DNA of 64,000 nucleotides from Legionella bononiensis (lineage in GTDB: Bacteria; Pseudomonadota; Gammaproteobacteria; Legionellales; Legionellaceae): positions 31,134 through 95,133 of the forward strand of contig NZ_JADOBG010000017.1 in the NCBI RefSeq assembly GCF_016786215.1, in the 5' to 3' direction. Position 1 is the first letter of the stretch; every line of letters begins with the position of its first letter. The notes beneath the pieces are model-generated. The model was given only the letters and a program-made list of their open reading frames with translations, made no database searches and was not told the origin of the DNA. Positions 8,693 through 18,087 of the stretch are shown piece by piece. The position numbers and the translations under genes were made by a program.

Positions 8693-10531
8693 ATGTCTGA
8701 CTTACAACGATTACCTAATAAAATTCATCACTTTGTTTGGCATTTTATAAAACAAAGCCCCTGGACTTACTTTCTCTTTTTTATAGCGCCTGTAGCAATG
8801 ATCCTGGAAAGTAATGTGATTCCTTACTCCTTAAAAATGATTGTCGATGGGATCTCGAATCATCAAGGTGGTCGAACATCCATTTTTCAGGAAATTGCTC
8901 CTGCCCTATGGTTAGGGGGTGGTGCCTGGTTCGGTTTTATACTGATTTTGCGTTTACAGAATTGGTGGCAGGCTTATATAGTTCCACAATTACAAGCCAA
9001 TATTCGAATGACGGTATATGGCTATTTAATTCAACATTCACATCATTTTTTTTCAAATCAGCTCGCCGGGAATTTGGCCAATAAAATTAGTGACTTGCCA
9101 AGATCAATAGAAGCGATACGTAAAATTATTTCCTGGAATGTTCTGACTACCTTCGCAGCAATAATCGTGTCGATGATTTTTATGTTAACGATAAACAAAT
9201 GGTTCGCATTGATTTTATTAACCTGGATCGTAGTTCAGCTAACAATCAGTTTGTATTCAGCAAAGCATATCAACACATTAGCCAAGCATAATTCAGAAGA
9301 TAAAAGTGAGTTGAATGGAAAAATAGTTGATTCTTTAAGCAATATAAATACCGTGAAATTATTTGCCCAAAATGAATATGAAAAAAAATACATCTGGAAT
9401 ACTCAAAACAAGGAAATTCAGAGTAATAAACGATTGGTTCTGTTCATAAATTTATTTCGGCTTCTGGTCGATATACCAGTCAGTATCATGCTCGTTCTCA
9501 TGATTTACTCAGTCGTCAGTTTTTGGCAAAGACAATTAATCAGTACCGGTGATTTGGTGTTTATTTTCACAACATCATTTGCCATCATGAATCAAATGTG
9601 GAACCTAAGTAATGCCTTGTCCGATCTTTTTATTGAAATCGGAATAGTGAAGCAGGCGTTGGCACTTTTATCCCTACCGATAGAAGTTAAAGATAAAGCG
9701 GATGCAAAAGAATTAAAGGTTACCCAAGGGGAAATCAGATTTGAGAACGTCACCTTTCATCATAAAGAAGGGCTTAAGTTATTCAATAATAAAACATTGA
9801 TTATTCCAGCAAAACAAAAAGTAGGGTTGGTAGGTTATTCAGGTAGCGGTAAAACCACCTTTATTAATTTACTGCTGCGATATTTCGATATACAAAGCGG
9901 AAAAATACTGATTGATAATCAAGACATTAGTCAAGTAACCCAGTATTCACTTAGAAAAGCAATAAGCATGATTCCGCAAGACACTCATTTATTTCATCGT
10001 ACCTTACTTGAAAACATAAAATACGGTAAAGAAGATTCATCAAAAGAAGAAGTATTCACCGCCTCCTATATGGCCAATTGCATTGATTTTGTTCAAAATC
10101 TGTCAAAGGGGTTCGATACCATGGTAGGCGAAAGAGGTACCAAGTTATCCGGAGGTCAAAGACAAAGGATAGCCATAGCACGAGCATTTCTACATCATAC
10201 CTCAATCCTAGTTCTCGACGAAGCAACATCCCAACTCGATTCACTAACAGAAGAATACATCCAGGAATCATTAAAACCTCTCTGTGAAGATAAAACCACC
10301 ATAGTAGTAGCCCACAGATTATCAACGCTCCTCAACATGGATAGAATCCTCGTCTTCGATAAAGGAGTAATAGTAGAAGACGGAACGCATCAAGAATTAA
10401 TCGAGCAAAATGGTCTATACAAATCAATGTGGGATGCACAGACAGCAGGGTTCTTGCCGGAGGAGTTGAAAGAGGGCATCATTCGCAACGAGTTTGAACA
10501 GCCGTATTTGGCGCATCTTGAACTTTCTTAA
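8693..10531 (+). CDS. ABC exporter, fused membrane and ATPase domains
   Basis: A 612-residue half-transporter of the type I exporter (MsbA/Atm1-like) class. Membrane segments lie in the first ~310 residues and the ATPase domain follows: Walker A GYSGSGKTTF, Q-loop IPQDTHLF, signature LSGGQRQRIAIARAF, Walker B LVLDEATSQLDS and H-loop VVAHRLST. The ATG at 8693 after AAGGATG is preferred to an in-frame TTG at 8645. Substrate is unknown; it likely works as a homodimer in the inner membrane. The last 12 or so codons (EQPYLAHLELS, stop) fall inside a palindromic repeat that is duplicated just downstream, so the natural C terminus may have been replaced. Confidence 0.92.
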   Translation: MSDLQRLPNKIHHFVWHFIKQSPWTYFLFFIAPVAMILESNVIPYSLKMIVDGISNHQGGRTSIFQEIAPALWLGGGAWFGFILILRLQNWWQAYIVPQLQANIRMTVYGYLIQHSHHFFSNQLAGNLANKISDLPRSIEAIRKIISWNVLTTFAAIIVSMIFMLTINKWFALILLTWIVVQLTISLYSAKHINTLAKHNSEDKSELNGKIVDSLSNINTVKLFAQNEYEKKYIWNTQNKEIQSNKRLVLFINLFRLLVDIPVSIMLVLMIYSVVSFWQRQLISTGDLVFIFTTSFAIMNQMWNLSNALSDLFIEIGIVKQALALLSLPIEVKDKADAKELKVTQGEIRFENVTFHHKEGLKLFNNKTLIIPAKQKVGLVGYSGSGKTTFINLLLRYFDIQSGKILIDNQDISQVTQYSLRKAISMIPQDTHLFHRTLLENIKYGKEDSSKEEVFTASYMANCIDFVQNLSKGFDTMVGERGTKLSGGQRQRIAIARAFLHHTSILVLDEATSQLDSLTEEYIQESLKPLCEDKTTIVVAHRLSTLLNMDRILVFDKGVIVEDGTHQELIEQNGLYKSMWDAQTAGFLPEELKEGIIRNEFEQPYLAHLELS

Positions 10532-10753
10532 GATCAAAAAAATGCTCATGTACTGGATGTACACTCCGCTTTTTTTGACCTTAAGAAAGTCCAACCTGCA
10601 CTCAAATCCGACTGTTCAAAGGAGTCCGCATGTATTTGGCGCATCTTGAACTTTCTTAAGATCAAAAAAATGCTCATGTACTGGATGTACACTCCGCTTT
10701 TTTTGACCTTAAGAAAGTCCAACCTGCACTCAAATCCGACTGTTCAAAGGAGT
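10504..10753. repeat. Tandem 122-bp palindromic repeat covering the ABC gene's 3' end
   Basis: Two copies, 10504-10625 and 10632-10753, appear identical by eye over 122 bp, a period of 128. Each copy is also an imperfect palindrome. The left arm ACTTTCTTAAGATCAAAAAA and the right arm, reading TTTTTTTGACCTTAAGAAAGT, pair, and pairing continues outward to TTGAACAG / CTGTTCAA. The stop codon of the ABC transporter lies in the first copy. A short open frame across the second copy is not a gene. Confidence 0.85.
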
Positions 10754-10754
10754 T

Positions 10755-10835
10755 TCCTGGATTACGCGCTTCGCACTTCATCCAGGCTACTATCAGAAGT
10801 AGCCCGGATGAAGCATAGCGAAATCCGGGAAGCCT
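10755..10835. repeat. REP-like palindrome (GTAGCCCGGATGAAG type)
   Basis: The stretch around CCTGGATTACGCGCTTCGC ... GTAGCCCGGATGAAGCATAG ... AATCCGGGA has inverted halves and resembles the GTAGCCCGGATGAAGCGnAGCGnAATCCGGG repeat scattered in many gammaproteobacteria. Together with the tandem palindrome it fills the 515-bp gap before the tRNA gene. Confidence 0.55.
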
Positions 10836-11046
10836 ATGCGCAGCATGGTACCTTTTTACTCGGTGTCTGCTTCGCGGGGCTTCCTATTAATACAGAAATT
10901 CCTTAGCCTGTCGTCTATGGGGCACGATCCGACCTGTGTGTGCTAAATGCCTGTTTACTGTTACCTATGTGTCCGGTCATTTGTGTTAGCAATGAGACCG
11001 GGTTGGACCACTCTATAAAATATGTTCCAACTTGGCTGATTTTAAT

Positions 11047-11123
11047 TGGTCGGAGTGACAGGAATTGAACCTGCGACCCCTGCCTCCCGAAGGCAGTGCT
11101 CTACCAGGCTGAGCTACACTCCG
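11047..11123 (-). tRNA. tRNA-Pro (anticodon CGG)
   Basis: The minus strand folds into a full cloverleaf: acceptor stem CGGAGTG/CACTCCG, D-arm GCTC/GAGC, anticodon stem CTGCC/GGCAG with loop TTCGGGA (anticodon CGG, reading CCG), and T-arm GCAGG/CCTGT with loop TTCAATT. The discriminator A and an encoded CCA 3' end follow. Length is 77 including CCA. Confidence 0.95.
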
Positions 11124-11180
11124 ATAATTTTAGTGAGAGAGACTAACCGTTTACTCTTCTCTTAGTTTGATAGAATGAGA

Positions 11181-11633
11181 CTAATTATTCAAGGATTGCT
11201 GCATCTCTTGCTGCGGTTCATTCCCATGCATCATGGTATTAATTCCGGAACCTAAAAAATCAACTAAATTGATTACCGGACTGGCTAGTCCAACAATGGC
11301 CGCTATCACGGAAAAAACTAAATGAATCACGGCATCTATAATATGTATTTTCGCTACGTGTGTATTTAATTGTGTTAAATCAACAATGGATTTTAATCCC
11401 AGGTATAAGGATGCTGTAGCCAGCTCCAGGGAGATAATTGTTAGGCATATAGGTGCGGTTACTATGCTTGCTCCTTGATATAAAAATTCTTTAGGAGATT
11501 TATAAGGATTAAAAAAAAGTGATTTTATGGGTGTTTTTTTATCTAATCGGACATGGTCAAATAGATTATTGGTAGTGCCGCATTGGTCAAATAAAAAAGT
11601 ATTGAATTTTTTTATGAATTCCTGGAACGTCAT
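11181..11633 (-). CDS. Small membrane protein, unknown
   Basis: About 150 residues from ATG at 11631-11633, which has GAGG five bases upstream. A longer in-frame start at 11777 lacks a ribosome site. After a polar N terminus (MTFQEFIKKFNTF) there are two hydrophobic regions, roughly residues 52-80 and 100-130, and a short polar tail rich in Gln and Asn (EPQQEMQQSLNN). No family recognised. The layout of a hydrophobic pair with a polar, slightly acidic C terminus is seen in some Legionella effectors, but this is weak evidence. Confidence 0.6.
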   Translation of the reverse strand: MTFQEFIKKFNTFLFDQCGTTNNLFDHVRLDKKTPIKSLFFNPYKSPKEFLYQGASIVTAPICLTIISLELATASLYLGLKSIVDLTQLNTHVAKIHIIDAVIHLVFSVIAAIVGLASPVINLVDFLGSGINTMMHGNEPQQEMQQSLNN

Positions 11634-11855
11634 AAGAACCTCAGACAAATAATTGATGCATTTCATCATACATGAATAATTGTCAACTTTTAAAGAGATA
11701 TTATTGAATTCAGTCGAATGATTTTGAACAGTGCCCCTGAGAGGATAGATACCCCGATGAGTTAATAAATATTCCATTAATATATTTTAGTTGATGTCAT
11801 TAAATAGTTCATGTATTATACATGTTACTTTATTTTTGATCTTATTGGGCTTTTA

Positions 11856-13361
11856 ATGAATAAATTTTTGGCGATTATTTTACTTATCCCGGGTTTTTGT
11901 AGTGCCGCCAGTATAACAAATGCTATTGGAGGTGTTGGGCCTCAAGGCAGTGTCAAACCGTATATCTGTATTCAGGATCAGAATGGAGCTGTCACTTTGG
12001 CTTTGGCGGGCAATCAATCGGGTGATGCCAATAAAGCCTCAGGTAATGCCTATTATGCTGGAGCTACATTAAGATTTGGTGGTTGTACGCCAGCGAATAC
12101 TTATCTTGGTTATGTTGGTTTTAGTATCAATGCTTCCGGTAATAATGCGGTAAGTAGTTATACACCTCCTGAAGGTATTCATATTGCCTATACAAATCCT
12201 GGTATAGACAGTAGCGGTGTTGTGACTGGCACGATTAATTATACTCCAATAGAAACCAATCTGAAGTTACCACAGGCTAAAGAAAATAATACCTGGGAAT
12301 TCGCAGGTATTAACTTATCTGGTCTTGAATTTGGAACAGTAATTGATCCTGTTGTTGTTCCTAATCTTTCAGTACAAGATAGCTCAGGTAGTTTTTCCGA
12401 TCTGCAGGAGATGCAATCATTTATTAACGCCGGCATGAACACTGCGCGTATACCCGTCAGTTGGGGGTACTTACAATTGGATGGGGCTGGAAAGGGAACA
12501 ATCAATTTAGCATATTACACGAATTACATACGTCCATTGTTACAAACGTTAACTCATGCAAAGGTACATACTATTGTTGACCTGCATGCTTATATGCGTT
12601 ACTCAAAATTTGGTGAAGAATATTCTGGATGCAGTGGTAGTGGTCCTTGTCCTGATGGAACGTTGATTCTGGATGAAAAGGCTTATCAATCAGTCTGGAG
12701 CCAGTTAGCTGAGTTGATGCAACAGGATCCATTAATAGATAAAGACTATTTATTAATTGATTTGGTTAATGAACCCGTTGCAGTTCCTGATGATAAGGTA
12801 TTCACCATTCAGGCCTCTTTAATCAATATGCTGCGAAACCAGAATTTTACCGGTTATATTATGGTTGAAGGCAACAGCTGGTCTGGACTTCATTCCTGGA
12901 GCAGTTATCAGTGGAAAGGAAGTGATAATCAAATATATTCTAATGCTACATTATTTACTCGTGAACATTTTGCGAAAGCAGGTATTACTGATTTATCAAA
13001 AGTTCTTATTAATGTTCACCAATATTTAGATAGTGACTACAGTGGAACTCATGATGATTGTTTGCAGGATTTAACTACCACTGGCGATAATGGTTTTAAT
13101 TTGAATGAATTTGTTGATTACTTGAATCAAAATCAGTTAAAAGCCATAGTGACCGAGTTGGGTACAGGAAGAAATGCAGCAAGTTGTAAAGCTCCATTGA
13201 ATGAATTTATGATTTATCTAAAAGATAACTCAGCTAAAAATAAGGAATATGGTTTTGTAGGCTGGACTTTGTGGTCTGCAGGACATGGTTGGGGGAATTA
13301 CAACCTGAGGGTTAAGCCGGATTCTTATCAGATGGATGTGGTTAAGGAACTCATTCAGTAG
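11856..13361 (+). CDS. Secreted glycoside hydrolase family 5 (cellulase-like)
   Basis: A 501-residue protein. ATG at 11856 opens a signal peptide (MNKFLAIILLIPGFCSA). Residues ~20-165 form a Gly/Ser/Asn-rich N-terminal domain I cannot name; the rest is a GH5 barrel. The acid/base glutamate lies in LIDLVNEPVA, the nucleophile in IVTELGTGRN, and conserved segments TVDLHAY-like (TIVDLHAYMRY) and GWTLWSAGHGWG are present. It probably cleaves beta-1,4-glucans outside the cell, likely exported by the type II system as are other Legionella cellulases. An upstream in-frame ATG at 11811 would place a hydrophobic leader before the signal peptide and is not preferred. It is divergent from the gene at 11181-11633. 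Confidence 0.85.
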   Translation: MNKFLAIILLIPGFCSAASITNAIGGVGPQGSVKPYICIQDQNGAVTLALAGNQSGDANKASGNAYYAGATLRFGGCTPANTYLGYVGFSINASGNNAVSSYTPPEGIHIAYTNPGIDSSGVVTGTINYTPIETNLKLPQAKENNTWEFAGINLSGLEFGTVIDPVVVPNLSVQDSSGSFSDLQEMQSFINAGMNTARIPVSWGYLQLDGAGKGTINLAYYTNYIRPLLQTLTHAKVHTIVDLHAYMRYSKFGEEYSGCSGSGPCPDGTLILDEKAYQSVWSQLAELMQQDPLIDKDYLLIDLVNEPVAVPDDKVFTIQASLINMLRNQNFTGYIMVEGNSWSGLHSWSSYQWKGSDNQIYSNATLFTREHFAKAGITDLSKVLINVHQYLDSDYSGTHDDCLQDLTTTGDNGFNLNEFVDYLNQNQLKAIVTELGTGRNAASCKAPLNEFMIYLKDNSAKNKEYGFVGWTLWSAGHGWGNYNLRVKPDSYQMDVVKELIQ

Positions 13362-13652
13362 GCTCTGTTGACCAGATATAGTCAACACATCCTGGTTTAT
13401 CTCAATTAAGGTAGTTAGCACTGAGTAATCAGGGCTATTACTTTGAGAAGGAATCATCTGTATTAAAGTAGCCATGGAAGGTGTTCATTATTTTGCTCCA
13501 AGCTTCCTTGCCTTTATAGCAACTCAAAATAGGCAAGGGGATTGAGAACTGTCCTGAATGAGCAGTGAAATAAAGAAAACAGTTCACAGAATTTCGTTTT
13601 TGCTCACAACCGTTTAATCAATCCAGCCTTGCGCAATTGGTTTTTAGAAATT

Positions 13653-14621
13653 CTAGTAATTTCGTTGCAAAGAAAAATTGGCCAGATCAATCAGGGCAGT
13701 TTTATACTCTGAATCTGCAAGGACATTAAGGGCAGACAGTGCCTTATCTACTTCTTCTGCTGCGATTTGTTTGGTATAGGCTATGGCATTTGTTTGTTCA
13801 ATTGCCAACAGGATTTCGGGTAAATAGTCTAGGCTTCCCATTTTCAAGCTGTTTTTTATTTGTTCCTGTTGAGTAGGGGTACCATGCTGCAATGCATGAA
13901 TTAAAGGAAGAGTTGCTTTACCGTCCGCTAAATCATCACCAATATTTTTACCCAGTGTCTCTGCATCGGAACAGTAATCCAGCGCATCATCAATAAGTTG
14001 AAACGCATTTCCCAGGTGCAATCCATAAGCATACAGACTATTTTGTACTTCAACGGGTGAATCAGAGAGAATGGGTCCTATACAGGCAGCAGCTGCAAAG
14101 AGTAGAGCGGTTTTAGAACGAATTACATCAAAATAATCTTCAAGACTCAATGAGGGATTATGGCGGTTGGCAAGTTGCTTGACCTCGCCACAACTAATTT
14201 GGTGCGATGTATTGGCTAAAAGGTTGAGAATCGCAGAAATACCTACTTCCACCATTAATTGTACTGATTGGGTAAACAAATAATCTCCGACCAGTACACT
14301 GGCTTTACTACCCCAAATGCTGTTAGCGGTTTGTCTACCTCTTCTTAAGGTGGATTCATCAACTACATCATCATGTAATAAAGTGGCCGTATGAAAAAAT
14401 TCAACCATGGCAGCCAGAGAGATATGATTTGTACCTTTATAGCCGCAGGCATTGCTGGCTAGAAGCACCAGTAAAGGACGTAATCTCTTGCCACCACTCT
14501 CAACGATGTGATGGGACAGGTCATGAATTAAAACGATCTGTGATTGAATTTTATCAATAATCAAGTTATTAACCGCGTCAAAATCTTCACTAACCAAGGC
14601 GCGTATACGGTCAATAGTCAT
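13653..14621 (-). CDS. ispB: Octaprenyl diphosphate synthase
   Basis: A trans-polyprenyl diphosphate synthase of 322 residues that builds the isoprenoid side chain of ubiquinone from IPP. Both aspartate-rich motifs are present: DDVVDE with the RRGRQTANSIWG segment in the first half, and LIDDALDY in the second. The length and the GGKRLRPLLVLL motif fit IspB. ATG at 14619-14621 follows GAGGAT. In many gammaproteobacteria ispB neighbours rplU-rpmA-obgE; here it lies about 4 kb from them with a diguanylate cyclase and ychF-pth-rplY between. Confidence 0.92.
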   Translation of the reverse strand: MTIDRIRALVSEDFDAVNNLIIDKIQSQIVLIHDLSHHIVESGGKRLRPLLVLLASNACGYKGTNHISLAAMVEFFHTATLLHDDVVDESTLRRGRQTANSIWGSKASVLVGDYLFTQSVQLMVEVGISAILNLLANTSHQISCGEVKQLANRHNPSLSLEDYFDVIRSKTALLFAAAACIGPILSDSPVEVQNSLYAYGLHLGNAFQLIDDALDYCSDAETLGKNIGDDLADGKATLPLIHALQHGTPTQQEQIKNSLKMGSLDYLPEILLAIEQTNAIAYTKQIAAEEVDKALSALNVLADSEYKTALIDLANFSLQRNY

Positions 14622-14795
14622 TCTTTATCCTCTACCAATTAATCAATGCATGCTAAGGTGGGATATGTTAATTGTCAAGTGGAAGAGGGAACTTGTAGTT
14701 TTATCAAGGAGAAGATGGAGAGTTATTACTCAATTCCTGAACAGTACTTTATCAGTACTTAAATCCTTTTAAACGTTAAAAGACGAATGCAAGGC

Positions 14796-15908
14796 CTATT
14801 GCCTTTGTTCATTATGGTTCGATTTCATTTTTTTATTTATGTACATGTTATTGTCAGCCAGATTTAGTAAGCTCTCTGCATTGGCTGCTTGATCCGGGTA
14901 AGTCGCTGTACCGATACTAATTGTACATATTAAGTCCATTTTTTTTATATGAAAGGGTTCAGAAAATTCCTGATCTATCCGCTTGAATATAACATCGGAT
15001 ATTGAATCATTTGGTTTATGAGTGATAACTGCGGTAAATTCATCCCCGCCTAATCGGGCGATAATATCTTTATTCCTAAAACAGTTTTGGAGTCTTTTTG
15101 CAACTTGTAATAACAGTATATCGCCTATTTCATGACCGTATTTATCATTTATTTTTTTAAATCCATCCAGATCCATAAAAAATAAAGTTACAGCGCTTTT
15201 TGTTGATTGAGACGAATCGAGAATATTTTGAAGGTGTGTATTAAAATACGCACGGTTCGGTAAATTGGTTAACGAATCATGAGTTGAAAGGTAATGAAAT
15301 TTTTGTTTATCGGCATGGAGTAAGAAATTTTGCTCCTTTAATACGGCTTCATATAGTTTATTTTCTTTCAGTAAATTATATAGAACGGTAATTATGAGTA
15401 AAAAAATAAAAACATGATTTATATTTTCAATGAAGGGAAGATATTGTTCAGGTACCTGATATACAGGTGAAATATATTGGTAGATGAAGATTGTTACTAT
15501 TGAAGCAGATAAGATACTGTAGAAAACTAATCCCTCAAGTCCTATTGTTGCAGCGGCGAGTATGGGCGATAGGTAGAACCATCCAAAATAGGAACTGGAT
15601 ATTCCACCTAAACATAAATTGCCAACCGTCATTATCAGCAGACATAAACTGTTAAGTATATGACCGCAAACGATAATGCTGTATTTCTTTTTAAGTAGTA
15701 TCAAATTACACACAGTAACGCAGCTGGCAAAAAATAATGCATAGGCAATAATCCAAAAATGCAAATATATATTAAGTGCGGTGAAATTGACGCCAATGAT
15801 TAAGAGTTCAACAGTGATCATAGTTAATAGATGGTATTTTCTATCGTATTCACTGGGAAGAGACAGTTTAGTTTTATGTTTGATAACTTCCTTTTTAACC
15901 CGTGCCAT
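14796..15908 (-). CDS. Membrane diguanylate cyclase (GGDEF)
   Basis: The 370-residue protein has about six membrane segments in residues 25-190, then a GGDEF domain with an intact RLGGDEF active site near residue 285. The inhibitory site RxxD (RNKD) sits five residues before GGDEF, so product inhibition is likely kept. LTNLPNR and DLDGFKKIND, typical of active cyclases, are present. It should make c-di-GMP at the inner membrane. No EAL domain and no recognisable periplasmic sensor domain. ATG at 15906-15908 follows GAGGT. Transcribed alone as far as can be seen. Confidence 0.9.
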   Translation of the reverse strand: MARVKKEVIKHKTKLSLPSEYDRKYHLLTMITVELLIIGVNFTALNIYLHFWIIAYALFFASCVTVCNLILLKKKYSIIVCGHILNSLCLLIMTVGNLCLGGISSSYFGWFYLSPILAAATIGLEGLVFYSILSASIVTIFIYQYISPVYQVPEQYLPFIENINHVFIFLLIITVLYNLLKENKLYEAVLKEQNFLLHADKQKFHYLSTHDSLTNLPNRAYFNTHLQNILDSSQSTKSAVTLFFMDLDGFKKINDKYGHEIGDILLLQVAKRLQNCFRNKDIIARLGGDEFTAVITHKPNDSISDVIFKRIDQEFSEPFHIKKMDLICTISIGTATYPDQAANAESLLNLADNNMYINKKMKSNHNEQRQ

Positions 15909-16227
15909 TTAATGACCTCAGATCCTGGATACAAAAAGAGGTAAATTACCTCATATCAATAAGTACAGTATAGAATATTATTTGTATAGTAAGGTGTAAT
16001 TAATTGTATGGCCGTTGGTCATTGGAATTGGCCTATAAATTTATGGCTCACTTGTTGTTCAAGACAGGACTTTTTTAAATACATGTTAAAACTAGTACTA
16101 TCCCTGGAGTTGTCAGTTGAGAGCGTCCCAAACGGGAAGTAATCACTGACTCATGATCAGCTCATAATTCCATTGTTTGGGTTAAAACACAACTTTAAAA
16201 TCTTTTTATTTTGTTACTCTTTTATTT

Positions 16228-17319
16228 TTATACATTGAAGCGGAAGTGCATCACATCGCCATCACATACAATATAATCTTTCCCTTCCAGACGTAATTTC
16301 CCGGCCTCTTTGGCGCCCTGTTCGCCTCGACAGCTAATGAACGCTTCGTAAGCAATGACTTCTGCGCGGATAAAGCCTTTTTCAAAGTCTGTATGAATTA
16401 CGCCAGCGGCTTGAGGTGCTGTTGCTCCCTTATGAATAGTCCAAGCTCTGACTTCTTTTACTCCAGCAGTGAAGTAGGTTTGTAACCCTAAAAGATCATA
16501 ACCTGCTCTGATGACTTTGTTTAATCCTGGTTCGGTTAATCCCAAGTCTGCCATAAATTCTTTACGATCAGCATCTTCCAATTCTACCAGTTCAGATTCA
16601 GTTGCCGCGCATAAGGCGACAATGCGTGCATTTTCTTCGGCAGCAAGTTTTTGCACCTTTTCCAGTAAAGGATTATTTTCATAACCATCATCATCAACAT
16701 TAGCTATATAAAGCACAGGTTTTGCAGTGAGTAAAAACAGACGACGCGTTATTTGTTCTTCTTCAGAAGAAAGGCCTAAAGTTCGAACGGGATACCCAGC
16801 ATCCAGATGAGCTTTGATTTTCTCGAGAGTCTTCATTTCAAAAATAGCTTCTTTATTCCCGCTTCTGCTGTTTTTTCCGGCTTTTAACATGGCTTTTTCA
16901 AGTGTTTCCATATCTGCTAAAGCAAGTTCCGTGTTAATCACTTCTATATCGCTGAGTGGATCAACGCGTCCTTCTACGTGGATTACATCTGAATTTTCAA
17001 AGCAACGTACTACATGAGCAATCGCGTCAGTTTCACGAATGTTCGCCAGAAATTGATTGCCCAACCCTTCACCACTGGAAGCGCCTTTAACCAATCCTGC
17101 AATATCGACAAATTGCATGGTTGCAGGTAGAGCCTGTTGTGGTTTTACGATCTCACTTAAGGCATCCAGACGTGGATCAGGTACAGTAACTATGCCCACA
17201 TTAGGCTCAATGGTACAAAATGGGTAGTTAGCCGCTTCTATACCTGCTTTGGTCAGAGCGTTGAAAAGGGTTGACTTTCCAACGTTAGGTAAACCAACGA
17301 TACCGCATTTAAATCCCAT
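16228..17319 (-). CDS. ychF: Redox-regulated ATPase YchF (Obg family)
   Basis: The 363-residue length matches YchF. The P-loop [15 protein letters not shown] is at residues 8-22, and the switch region [20 protein letters not shown] follows. The C-terminal TGS-like domain ends with the usual [17 protein letters not shown]. YchF binds ATP rather than GTP, associates with ribosomes and affects translation and stress responses. ATG at 17317-17319 has AGAGG upstream. It follows pth by about 65 bp in the same direction, the common gammaproteobacterial order rplY-pth-ychF. Confidence 0.95.
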   Translation of the reverse strand: MGFKCGIVGLPNVGKSTLFNALTKAGIEAANYPFCTIEPNVGIVTVPDPRLDALSEIVKPQQALPATMQFVDIAGLVKGASSGEGLGNQFLANIRETDAIAHVVRCFENSDVIHVEGRVDPLSDIEVINTELALADMETLEKAMLKAGKNSRSGNKEAIFEMKTLEKIKAHLDAGYPVRTLGLSSEEEQITRRLFLLTAKPVLYIANVDDDGYENNPLLEKVQKLAAEENARIVALCAATESELVELEDADRKEFMADLGLTEPGLNKVIRAGYDLLGLQTYFTAGVKEVRAWTIHKGATAPQAAGVIHTDFEKGFIRAEVIAYEAFISCRGEQGAKEAGKLRLEGKDYIVCDGDVMHFRFNV

Positions 17320-17385
17320 GTGTACTACCTCTTAGCTACGTTCTAAATTATTTTGCAATCGTGCAGATTGGATGATTATTTAGAA

Positions 17386-17955
17386 TTAAGTGTTTAAATG
17401 ATTCATTGCTCTGGCTATATCTCCAGACAATACCAAAGGCATGACTGCAATGCCTCTATCTATAGCGTCATAAATTTGCTGTCTATCATCGACTGAAGGT
17501 TTGCTCAGTACAAATTGATGTACCAAGTCTCTATGTCCAGGATGACCAATGCCAATTCGTAATCGGTGAAACTCACTACTTCCTAACTGCGTAATAATGT
17601 CTCTTAAACCATTGTGACCACCATGGCCACCACCGGTTTTTATTTTTATACGCCCTACAGGTAAGTCCAGTTCATCATGCACAACCATTATTTCTTCTGG
17701 TTGAATTCGATAAAATTGGCTGATTGCCCTAGTTGGCAATCCACTGTGGTTCATAAAAGTTAAGGGTAAAACCAATTTGCACAAATTGTGATTGATTTCC
17801 AGATCAGCAATTTCTGCCTGCATTTTTTTATCTAATTTATAATGCGCACTGTGTCGTTGCGCCAGAGAATTAACCAACCAACCACCAGCATTATGCCTTG
17901 TTTGTTCATAGGCAGAGCCTGGATTGCGTAAACCGATGATAAGTTTAATGGCCAT
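17386..17955 (-). CDS. pth: Peptidyl-tRNA hydrolase
   Basis: Releases tRNA from prematurely terminated peptidyl-tRNA. At 189 residues it is close to the E. coli protein (194). The catalytic His lies in RHNAGGW near residue 20; NHSGLP, VHDELDLPVGRIK and GGHGGHNGLRD motifs are all intact. It sits between rplY and ychF in a conserved translation-linked cluster. The ribosome site is weak. Confidence 0.95.
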   Translation of the reverse strand: MAIKLIIGLRNPGSAYEQTRHNAGGWLVNSLAQRHSAHYKLDKKMQAEIADLEINHNLCKLVLPLTFMNHSGLPTRAISQFYRIQPEEIMVVHDELDLPVGRIKIKTGGGHGGHNGLRDIITQLGSSEFHRLRIGIGHPGHRDLVHQFVLSKPSVDDRQQIYDAIDRGIAVMPLVLSGDIARAMNHLNT

Positions 17956-18029
17956 AGACTGTAATTTCTTAATATGTGTATCGGATTAATCGGGTAGCAG
18001 TTGAGCGTGTTTTCATGTACGTATCTTTA

Positions 18030-18063
18030 CAGATAACCAGGTTGAATGAACTCTGGTTATCTG
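18030..18063 (-). terminator. Hairpin between rplY and pth
   Basis: Perfect 11-bp stem (CAGATAACCAG, loop of 12, CTGGTTATCTG) just past the rplY stop. There is no T run after it on the minus strand, so it may weaken or process the transcript rather than end it. Confidence 0.4.
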
Positions 18064-18087
18064 CAAGAAATTAAGCCAGAGTAAACC

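Noticed and set aside
10646..10906. Open frame of 86 codons downstream of the ABC exporter
   Set aside because: It reads through the duplicated palindrome and the REP-like element and has no family match or ribosome site.
15909..16227. Partial AGGACTTACG element near 16063
   Set aside because: Only AGGACTTTTTTAAA is present with no right end; too short to call. The rest of the gap shows nothing clear.
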